64,000 nucleotides of DNA. Source: Clostridiales bacterium (GTDB lineage: Bacteria; Bacillota; Clostridia; Oscillospirales; Oscillospiraceae). Under the pieces are notes generated by a model. That model did not search any database. It was not told the DNA's origin and saw only the letters and a list, made by a program, of their open reading frames with translations. This document shows, one piece after another, positions 57,652 through 64,000 of this stretch. The stretch covers positions 18,041 through 82,040 of the forward strand of contig JAHZGF010000046.1 of NCBI GenBank assembly GCA_019420945.1, in the 5' to 3' direction. Position 1 is the stretch's first letter; each line of letters begins with the position of its first letter. The position numbers and the translations under genes were made by a program.

Positions 57652-59781
57652 ATGGCCACCGCCAAAGAAAAACTGCACTCCAAGCTCCCGGGCCCCGACA
57701 CCGGGATCACCACCCGCAACAGCATCTGCGATATCTGCGCCCCGGGTCCTCACTGCGGCATCACCTGCTATCTGAAGGATGGCAAAATCATCAAAGTAGA
57801 GGGCACCCAGGACCACCCCACCAACCACGGCCTGCTCTGCCCCAAGGGGCTGGCCACCCGGCAGTACGTCTACCGGAAGGATCGGGTGCTCACCCCCCTG
57901 CGCCGGGTGGGAGAGCGGGGGGAGGGGAAATTTGAGCCCATCTCCTGGGAGGAGGCCTGGAACGAGATTGTCCCCCGGCTCCAAACTCTGAAAGCCCAGT
58001 ACGGCCCCAGCAGCGTGGCCTTCTACTCAGGCTACAACAAATGGTACCGGCCCTTTTTGCAGCGGCTGTGCTATTCCTTCGGCTCCGTCAACTACGGCAC
58101 CGAATCCTCCTCCTGCTTCACTTCCACCATCATGTCCTGGCGGCTGGCCACCGGGGCGGATTTTGCCGCCCCGGACCTGCGCCGGGCGGGCATCTTCCTG
58201 GGCTGGTGCTACAACGCCTACTATGCCCAGTATCTGATGGCCGGCGGCGTGGAACGGGCCCGGCAGCGGGGTATGAAGGTCATCATCGTGGACCCCCGGA
58301 TTACGCCCGCGGTGGAAAAACAGTGTGACCTCCATCTGCGCATCAAGCCGGGCACTGACTGCGCTCTGGCCCTGGGTCTGGCCCGGGAACTCATCGTCAA
58401 CGACTGGGTGGACCACGACTACATAGCCCAAAATGTCTACGGCTACGAGGCCTACCGGGACTACGTCATGGACTTCACGCCCCAGCGGGTGGAATCCCTC
58501 ACCGACGTGCCCGCCCATCAGCTGAAACTGGCGGCCCGGATGATCCACGAAAACATGCCCCTGGCCATCAATCAGTCCGGAGCCGCCATCGTCCACCACA
58601 CCAACGGCATGCAGACCCACCGGGCGGTCATGGCTCTGTCCGCCCTGATGGGCACCTATGACCGGCCCGGCGGCATGATCCCGACCCCTCTGACATACGC
58701 CCACTCCATGGCGGGCTTCGAGACCATGGATCACGCCTTCCCCTTTGAGCAGTACCCCAAGGATGCCCCCCGGCCTGTGGGGGCCCAGCGGTTCCCCCTC
58801 TGGGATAAGGTCGTTGGCGAGATGCAGGGCAACGACCTGGCCCGCCAGATCAAGGAGGGCACCCCCTACCCGGTGAAGGCCCTCTGGGCCCACGGCATGA
58901 ACTTCCGGATGTTCAACGGGGACCGGGAACTGGAAGAGGCCCTGAAACAGCTGGACTTCTTTGTGGACATCGATCTGTTTCTCACCGACTCCGCCAAGCT
59001 GGCGGACATCGTGCTGCCCTGCTGCTCCTCCCTGGAGCGAGGAGAATTCAAGGTCTTTGGGGGCGGCTTCGGCCAGTTCACCCAGCCGGTGATCGCCCCT
59101 CTGGGCCAGTCCCGGCCCGACGACGAAATCATCGTGGAGCTGGCCAACCGGCTGGCGCTGGAGGATGAACTGCTGCGCTCCGGCAGTGAGAACTGCGTGC
59201 GCTACATGCTCCGGAACACCCCCATCGACCTGGACTTTTTAAAGGCCCACAGCCAGTTCCCCCAAAAGCTGGAGGGGGTAAAAGTGGTGCCCGTGGGTCA
59301 GCACGGCTTCCAGACCCCCACCGGCAAATTTGAACTCTGGTCCACCGTCATTGAGGACTTTGAAGGACTGGACCCGCTGCCCACCTGGCGGGACAGCATC
59401 AATGACGCAGACCCGGAGAAATACCCCTTCCGACTGGTGGCCGGGGCCCGGCTGCCCCACGCCCTCCACTCCCGGCTCCACGACGTGCCCTGGCTGCGGT
59501 CCCTGCGGCCGGAGCCCACTGCCGACCTGAACGACGGGGACGCCCAACATCTGGGCATTGCCCCGGGCGACGCCATCCGGCTTGCCACGGAGGTGGGGGC
59601 CATCACGGTGAAGGCCAATCCCACCCGAACTGTGAAGCCGGGCACTGTGTTCCTGTACCACGGCTACCGGGAAGCTGACGTCAACTCCATCATTCCTCCG
59701 GGACACAACGACCCCTATTCCGGCTTTCCGGGCTACCGCAGCGTGCGGTGCAGCGTGCAGCGAGAGGAGGACAAAGCATGA
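57652..59781 (+). CDS. molybdopterin-dependent oxidoreductase catalytic subunit (DMSO-reductase family)
   Basis: 709 residues. The N-terminal Fe-S motif CDICAPGPHCGITC...LLCPKGLA (C-x2-C-x5-C-type, then C) binds one [4Fe-4S] cluster. Mo-bis-MGD domains follow: IFLGWCYNAYYAQYLMAGG, IIVDPRITPAVEKQCDLHLRIKPGTDCALALGLARELI and the C-terminal NDGDAQHLGIAPGDAIRLATE cap. A Cys in TESSSCFTSTIMSW is at the position of the Mo ligand. There is no twin-arginine signal, so the enzyme should be cytoplasmic. The substrate is unknown. With a small Fe-S subunit and no anchor, it resembles transhydroxylase, hydroxylase or catechol dehydroxylase-type enzymes more than respiratory reductases. Confidence 0.92.
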   Translation: MATAKEKLHSKLPGPDTGITTRNSICDICAPGPHCGITCYLKDGKIIKVEGTQDHPTNHGLLCPKGLATRQYVYRKDRVLTPLRRVGERGEGKFEPISWEEAWNEIVPRLQTLKAQYGPSSVAFYSGYNKWYRPFLQRLCYSFGSVNYGTESSSCFTSTIMSWRLATGADFAAPDLRRAGIFLGWCYNAYYAQYLMAGGVERARQRGMKVIIVDPRITPAVEKQCDLHLRIKPGTDCALALGLARELIVNDWVDHDYIAQNVYGYEAYRDYVMDFTPQRVESLTDVPAHQLKLAARMIHENMPLAINQSGAAIVHHTNGMQTHRAVMALSALMGTYDRPGGMIPTPLTYAHSMAGFETMDHAFPFEQYPKDAPRPVGAQRFPLWDKVVGEMQGNDLARQIKEGTPYPVKALWAHGMNFRMFNGDRELEEALKQLDFFVDIDLFLTDSAKLADIVLPCCSSLERGEFKVFGGGFGQFTQPVIAPLGQSRPDDEIIVELANRLALEDELLRSGSENCVRYMLRNTPIDLDFLKAHSQFPQKLEGVKVVPVGQHGFQTPTGKFELWSTVIEDFEGLDPLPTWRDSINDADPEKYPFRLVAGARLPHALHSRLHDVPWLRSLRPEPTADLNDGDAQHLGIAPGDAIRLATEVGAITVKANPTRTVKPGTVFLYHGYREADVNSIIPPGHNDPYSGFPGYRSVRCSVQREEDKA

Positions 59782-60293
59782 AGCTGGTATTTGACTTTGA
59801 CGCCCAAAAGTGTACCGCCTGCGGGGCCTGCGCCATCGCCTGCATGGATGAAAACGACATCGACATTGAGGCGGGTCAGCGGCCCTACCGCCGGATTTTG
59901 TGTGGGGAGAGCGAGACGGAGCTGGTCTATCTCTCCGCCGCCTGCCTCCACTGCCCCGATGCCCCCTGCGTCCCCGCCTGTCCCAAAGACTGCCTCTATT
60001 GTGACCCGGAGACCGGGCTGGTGGGCTATGACAACGCCGGGTGCGTGGGCTGCCACCTCTGCGAGAAGGCCTGTCCCTACGGGGCCATCTCCTTCCGGCC
60101 CACGGGGGAACAGCGCCCCAGGGAGCGGATGGAAAAGTGCCACGGCTGTCTGGCCCAAATCCAGGCCGGCGGCGATCCCGCCTGCATCCGGGCCTGCCCC
60201 ACCGGGGCTCTGACCTGGCATTGGGCGGAGGAAGCCCCCTGGCCCTCTCCCCTGGCCCAGCTGCTGAACCGCTGGGACAAAGGCCGGGCTTAA
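59778..60293 (+). CDS. ferredoxin-type Fe-S subunit (DmsB/PsrB-like) of the molybdenum oxidoreductase
   Basis: 171 residues from ATG 59778, overlapping the catalytic gene by four bases, with GAGGAGG upstream. Four cysteine groups give four [4Fe-4S] clusters: CTACGACAIAC, CLHCPDAPCVPACPKDCLYC, CVGCHLCEKACPYG and CHGCLAQ...CIRACPTG. No Tat signal is present, and no membrane subunit gene follows; a terminator comes 12 bp later. It moves electrons between the molybdenum centre and a soluble partner. Confidence 0.94.
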   Translation: MKLVFDFDAQKCTACGACAIACMDENDIDIEAGQRPYRRILCGESETELVYLSAACLHCPDAPCVPACPKDCLYCDPETGLVGYDNAGCVGCHLCEKACPYGAISFRPTGEQRPRERMEKCHGCLAQIQAGGDPACIRACPTGALTWHWAEEAPWPSPLAQLLNRWDKGRA

Positions 60294-60305
60294 ACCGTTC
60301 CAACA

Positions 60306-60349
60306 AAAAAAGCCTGTGGCCCGGAGTGTTCCGGGCCACAGGCTTTTTT
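60306..60349. terminator. strong bidirectional terminator
   Basis: AAAGCCTGTGGCCCGGA pairs with TCCGGGCCACAGGCTTT across a GTGT loop, flanked by A and T runs. Confidence 0.92.
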
Positions 60350-60359
60350 ATGCAATTAG

Positions 60360-61394
60360 TTATGCCAGATAGTCCTCCAGCATCTCATCCAGCGCCGCCT
60401 CACAGTCGGCCTGACGGGTGGGATAGACCATCCCGTGACCGCAGTCGGCGGTGATGCACTCCACCGGTCCCGGATAGCTGTCACAGAAGGCTTGGACCTG
60501 ATCCGGATCCACGATGGTGTCCCCGGTGCCCTGAAGCACCAGGGCCGGCACCTGACAGTCCTGGGTCATCTCTGACAAATTCACCGCTTTCATGCTCCGG
60601 CCCAGGCTGCCCTTGGCAAACCCATCCCCGATGGCCACCATGAAGCCCGGCAGATGGAACTGGTTTCCCATCAAATAGACCGCCTCGGTGTAGAGGTTGG
60701 TAATGGGGCTCTCCGCCACTACAAATTTGACGCTCCCCGCCAAATCCGGATCCGCCTCCACCGCCGCGGCCCCGGCCAGAGCTGCGTTGGCCCCCAGGGT
60801 GTCCCCCTGGAGGATGATCTGATGGTCGCCGCCGTAGCACTCCAGCAGCATACGCACCCAGCAGGCCACGTCATCCCCTTCCAGCAGGCCGTAGGTGACG
60901 CAGTCGCCGCCGCTCTCCCCATGAGCCCGGCTGTCGGGCAGCAGAAGATTGAAACCTTTGTCGGCAAAATAGCTGGCCAGCAGGTAATCGCTGTCGGTGC
61001 TGCTGCCGTCAAAGGTGTGGAGCAGGATCACGGTGACATCGCTCTTGGCATCATACAATCCGCCTTTGAGTATAGTCCCATCCTGAGCAGTTACCTCCAC
61101 CGCATCCCGCAGGTGGGTCTGCTTCCAGTCGTCAAACTGCTGCTGCAGAGGCAGCAGCAGGGCCTCTTCCGCTTCCGTGCGCTCCAGTCCCTTCATCTCC
61201 GACACCACCGAGGTGGTACCATCGTAGTGGTCCAAAAACATATTGACATAGTTTTTCGGCAGTCGGATCACCCAGACCCCGGCAATGATCAGCACCACCA
61301 CTACCAGCATCAAAATCTGGACCAGCCGCTGTCGGCGGGTGGATTTCGTCCGTTTCCCCTGAGGGGCGGACTGTTTCGGCTGTTGTTCTTTCAT
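60360..61394 (-). CDS. membrane-anchored alpha/beta hydrolase with Thr at the nucleophile position
   Basis: 344 residues. A basic N-terminus and one membrane segment (about 24-44) place the hydrolase domain outside. The fold is visible: ILLHTFDGSSTDSDYL, oxyanion-type LLPDSRAHGESGGD, nucleophile elbow ILQGDTLGANAAL (197-201: G-D-T-L-G, where G-x-S-x-G is expected), Asp in LQGTGDTIVDPD, and His in DCGHGMVYP. Thr199 replaces the usual Ser, while Asp and His are retained. It may be a weak or altered hydrolase, or a non-catalytic relative. Its 3' end faces the Mo operon. It follows the PrsA-like gene by 15 bp. Confidence 0.85.
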   Translation of the reverse strand: MKEQQPKQSAPQGKRTKSTRRQRLVQILMLVVVVLIIAGVWVIRLPKNYVNMFLDHYDGTTSVVSEMKGLERTEAEEALLLPLQQQFDDWKQTHLRDAVEVTAQDGTILKGGLYDAKSDVTVILLHTFDGSSTDSDYLLASYFADKGFNLLLPDSRAHGESGGDCVTYGLLEGDDVACWVRMLLECYGGDHQIILQGDTLGANAALAGAAAVEADPDLAGSVKFVVAESPITNLYTEAVYLMGNQFHLPGFMVAIGDGFAKGSLGRSMKAVNLSEMTQDCQVPALVLQGTGDTIVDPDQVQAFCDSYPGPVECITADCGHGMVYPTRQADCEAALDEMLEDYLA

Positions 61395-61409
61395 ACCGCT
61401 CCCTCCTTT

Positions 61410-62486
61410 TTATCGGGCGATCAACATGCCCAGGCCGTTGGTCTCAATGGCGAAATTCTCCTGCCGGTCCTGAAGCCACTGCTGATAGTTTTGATCCAGC
61501 AGATCTGCCCGGGCCCGAAGAATCAGGTTACTCTCCCCGAAACCGTTGAAATACACCAGATAGCAGCCGGTGTCGTCCCGGAGCACGGCGCTGTCCCCGC
61601 TCTGACGGGCCGGGTCAAAGCACCAGGCTTCCAGCACCTCTTCCACATCCTGTTTGGTCAGGTTCGGGAAGTGTCCATCGGGATGGTCCTCATCCTCCAG
61701 CTGGCTGAACTGAGCGGCCACCTCCAGATAGGCCTCCAAATCGCCGCCCTGCTCCTCCGCCCGGGCCTGGGCCGCCTGGGCCAGGGTCTCGGCATTTTGC
61801 CACTGGCGCTCCTCGCTCTGGCCGGTGACCCGGTCCGTGGCTGGCGGGAAATAGGCCACCACTACATCGGCAGTCTGATACTCCTCCTCGCCGCCGTAGC
61901 GTTGGGCCTGTTCCGCCACTGCCGCATCGTCGGGGGCCAGTTCTGCCAGCACCTGCTCCCGATAGCACTCTGCCAGAGTGCGGTGGGAGAGCTGCTCATA
62001 ATAGACCTGCTCTGTCATGCCTCCGTCGTAGAGCTGGGAGAGATATTTGTTCACATCGCCAATGTTGTTGGCAATGCAATAGTCCCGAATCAGCGCCTGC
62101 TTTTCTCCCTGCGTCGCTGCGATCTCCTCTGAGGCGTCGAAGCCCGCCTGCTCCGCCTCATGGCAGAGAATGGCGTACTCCTGCATGTCCTCCAGTGTCC
62201 TCTGGCGGAAGTACTGCTCCCAGGTGGTGTCCTCATCGTATTGCTGGGATTTCAGGCTGGCATTGATGTTCAGCCCCAGCTCCCCCAGTTGGTCGTAGTG
62301 GTCATTGACATAGTTGTAGTACGCTTCATAGTAATAGAAGTTGTAATCCACCACAGTGTACTTCTCTCCCCCAATGGTTGCGGCGGTGAGCACCCGCTGG
62401 GGCAGCCCCAGGGTCAGAATCACCAGTACAAAAACCACCGGGAAAAACATGATGATCAGATTACGCTTGGAAAAGACTTTCTTCAT
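61410..62486 (-). CDS. membrane-anchored PrsA/SurA-like foldase (SurA_N domain)
   Basis: 358 residues. An uncleaved-type anchor at about 9-30 (IIMFFPVVFVLVILTLGL) is followed by an external chaperone domain. The opening of the mature part, YTVVDYNFYYYEAYYNYVNDHYD, is the helical SurA-N3/PrsA-type entrance common in Clostridia, and the central helices are Gln/Glu-rich. A C-terminal domain (about 205-320) holds parvulin-like elements, but the peptidyl-prolyl isomerase signature is degenerate. No lipobox Cys is present, unlike PrsA. It probably assists folding of exported proteins, in operon with the hydrolase. Confidence 0.75.
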   Translation of the reverse strand: MKKVFSKRNLIIMFFPVVFVLVILTLGLPQRVLTAATIGGEKYTVVDYNFYYYEAYYNYVNDHYDQLGELGLNINASLKSQQYDEDTTWEQYFRQRTLEDMQEYAILCHEAEQAGFDASEEIAATQGEKQALIRDYCIANNIGDVNKYLSQLYDGGMTEQVYYEQLSHRTLAECYREQVLAELAPDDAAVAEQAQRYGGEEEYQTADVVVAYFPPATDRVTGQSEERQWQNAETLAQAAQARAEEQGGDLEAYLEVAAQFSQLEDEDHPDGHFPNLTKQDVEEVLEAWCFDPARQSGDSAVLRDDTGCYLVYFNGFGESNLILRARADLLDQNYQQWLQDRQENFAIETNGLGMLIAR

Positions 62487-62597
62487 GGGAACAATTCCTT
62501 TTTCTCAAGATGAGTGGCTCTGGTCCTCCAGGCGGGAGGATCAGCCTTTTATAGAATAGCGACTTTTCCCGAGTGCTGTCAAACCGGGAATGCGGAC

Positions 62598-62627
62598 AGA
62601 AGCCGGGATGCGTGCATCCCGGCTTCT
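62598..62627. terminator. perfect hairpin between the permease and PrsA-like genes
   Basis: AGAAGCCGGGATGC/GCATCCCGGCTTCT 14-bp stem, 28 bp after the permease stop. There is no T tract on the minus strand. Confidence 0.6.
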
Positions 62628-62655
62628 GGGTTTGTTTCAGGGAGGGGTCAGATCA

Positions 62656-63949
62656 TCAATAGAAGATGATGGCGCCCACCACAGCCACCAGGCTGAAGAT
62701 CACGGGGAACACGACCGTCAGGATGAAGCTGTACTTGTAGGACTCCTTCATGTTGGTCTTGAAGACCGCCATGCCCTGGGCCAACATCGGGGAGTGGGGC
62801 AGGGAGTCGAAGGTGGTGGCGGCGGACACCGCGATACGGTGAATCGCCTGAGGATTGACGCCCAAGGTGTTGCCCACACCATACTGGGAGCCGAAGATGG
62901 ACAGCCACATGACCATGCCGCTGACGCCATCGGCGCACAGGGCGGCGATCAGGCACACGGACAGCCAGCAGGTGATGTAGGGGTTGAGCTGAATGCCCAT
63001 GATCATATCCAGCAGGGGCTGGAAGCAGGCGGAAGCCTGAGTCACCATACCGAAGCCGTAGACACAGCCGGACATGACGATGAAGGGGAACATCTCGGTG
63101 CAGCCCTGGCTGAGCGCCCGGGTGATCTTGATCTGATGGATGACAGTGTTCCAGTTCAGCAGCACCACCACAGCAGAGGTGATCCACATGCCGAAGATCA
63201 GGGCGTTCATGGCGGACATCTTGATGCCCAGCTGGAACACGCCGGTGAGGGCGATGACCAGGATGATGGGCAGCACAGACTTCCAGAAGGCGGGCAGCTC
63301 GATGTCGCCGAACAGCTTATTGGCGCCGTACTCGTCGGCCTCGTCGGTAGTATAGCCAATGCCGTTCTTCCGGGCCTTTTTGATCAGGTACTGCATGTAG
63401 ATGATCATCAGAACGATACCCACAGCGCAGGTCACCAGGCTCAGCACCGGAGCAGCCCAGGTGGTGGTACCCAGGAAGGTGGTGGGCAGCACGTTGGGCA
63501 TGGCGGTGACACCGGGCATGGTGAAGGTCACGATGGGAGGCACCGCAATGCAGGCGGCGTAGCCGATGTAGATGGGCAGGTTGGCCTTCTTCATCAGGGA
63601 GAAGGTCATGGTGGCCACAATGAAGATATAGCTCTGAATGCCGGCCAGCTGGAGCACGGCGGCGGTCACCGCGATGATGTAGGGGGAGTGGTCAGCGCCG
63701 ATGATGGCGATGAACTTCTCTGCGATGGCCTCGCCGGAGCGGGTCTCCCGCATCAGGTAAGAGAACATACCGGCGGAGATAAAGGCCAGGCCGCTCTGAA
63801 TGGCGAAGTTACCCAGGCCAGTGGACCAGGTGGTGGTAATGGTGGTGATAAAGCCGCTGGAGCTGCCCAAAGCCACAATGGCGGACGCGATGAGCGCCGC
63901 AACTGCGGTGTGGATGCCCTTGTAGCACATGACCACGAAGAGCACAATA
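62656..63949 (-). CDS. GntP/CitMHS-type permease, 5' end cut by a group II intron-like sequence
   Basis: 431 visible residues, about twelve membrane segments, of the gluconate/GntP-type permease group. Blocks include AALIASAIVALGSSSGFI, TWSTGLGNFAIQSGLAFISAGMFSYLM, AVPPIVTFTMPGVTAMPNVLPTTFLGT, and PQAIHRIAVSAATTFDSLPHSPMLAQGM (family HRIA-D-LPHS box). These move organic acids in symport with H+ or Na+. Upstream of residue Ile (63948-63946) the frame hits TAG at 63957-63955, and there is no ribosome-binding site. The sequence beyond is intron-like. About 10-20 N-terminal residues therefore lie in another exon. The gene works only if splicing occurs. Confidence 0.85.
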
Positions 63950-64000
63950 GTCGACTAGGTCGGGGCGATTACTCGCCCCTTCCCGTCTAAGAACCGTACG
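63950..64000 (-). mobile_element. 3' end of a group II intron (partial domain V and domain VI)
   Basis: Read leftward from 64000: CGTACGGTTC (64000-63991) matches the 3' strand of group II intron domain V. A short linker follows, then a domain VI hairpin GGGGCGA-GTAA-TCGCCCC (63979-63962) with a GNRA tetraloop, and GACCTAGTCGAC (63961-63950), resembling intron ends in -CGAC/-AY. The permease exon would start with T at 63949. Only the last 51 bases are visible; the reverse transcriptase and domains I-IV lie outside. Assignment is from remembered consensus. Confidence 0.65.

Noticed and set aside
60654..62132. 492-codon rightward frame opposite the hydrolase and PrsA-like genes
   Set aside because: Runs antisense across two real genes and their spacer; no domain or ribosome-binding site.

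Overview
The window is a 64 kb piece of a GC-rich chromosome from a low-redox, Gram-positive anaerobe. The best fit is class Clostridia, family Oscillospiraceae (Flavonifractor/Lawsonibacter/Oscillibacter-like); this is inferred, not proven. Reasons: strong AGGAGG ribosome-binding sites, sigma-A promoters (TTGACA-N17-TATAAT), a SpoVK-like AAA protein, a flavodiiron protein, radical-SAM and ferredoxin-type proteins, an LTA-synthase-type sulfatase and a beta-prime subunit with a long acidic tail. It looks chromosomal: rpoB-rpoC, gap, lepB, mutY and four tRNA genes are present, and there is no prophage or CRISPR array.

Layout. 0-6 kb: end of a CorC/HlyC-type protein, a flavodiiron protein behind a terminator-like leader, a zinc-ribbon/Ig-like membrane protein, a SpoVK/CbbX-like ATPase, a 269-bp MITE-like hairpin element and an orphan sensor kinase that lacks the phospho-accepting His. 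6-13 kb: gap, an XRE regulator facing a small membrane protein, pepF, an S24-type repressor with an operator array, an anion/arsenite-type permease, tRNA-Thr and tRNA-Tyr, and a coupled pair of tiny genes. 13-19 kb: an Fe-S aldo/keto reductase, then an operon (ymdB-like, yhaO/sbcD-like, yhaN/sbcC-like, signal peptidase I). 19-27 kb: tRNA-Arg and rpoB-rpoC with its own promoter. 27-36 kb: a small membrane protein, a peptidoglycan amidase, an arsenic-type operon (arsR, permease, thioredoxin-like, arsC), a MarR-kinase-MATE operon, tRNA-Leu, mutY and a PflX-type radical SAM protein.

36-54 kb is largely envelope-related: lipoproteins, a DUF4317 protein, a hydroxyacid dehydrogenase, a glycosyltransferase with 42-bp tandem repeats, a 1,407-residue amidase/lysozyme carrying exact 600-bp supra-repeats, an acyltransferase, an LTA-synthase-like sulfatase and a two-domain glycosyltransferase. 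54-60 kb holds a gamma-carbonic anhydrase, asparaginase, a MobA-MobB fusion and, divergently, a hydroxyacid dehydrogenase with a two-subunit cytoplasmic-type molybdenum oxidoreductase. 60-64 kb holds an alpha/beta hydrolase with an altered nucleophile elbow, a PrsA/SurA-like protein, and a GntP-type permease whose 5' end is cut by what appears to be the 3' end of a group II intron at the window edge.

Most promising for follow-up: the group II intron junction (63.95-64.0 kb), the MITE-like element (4.49-4.76 kb), the S24 repressor with three helically phased operators plus an SOS-like box (10.6-10.84 kb), and the molybdenum enzyme locus (55.4-60.3 kb).
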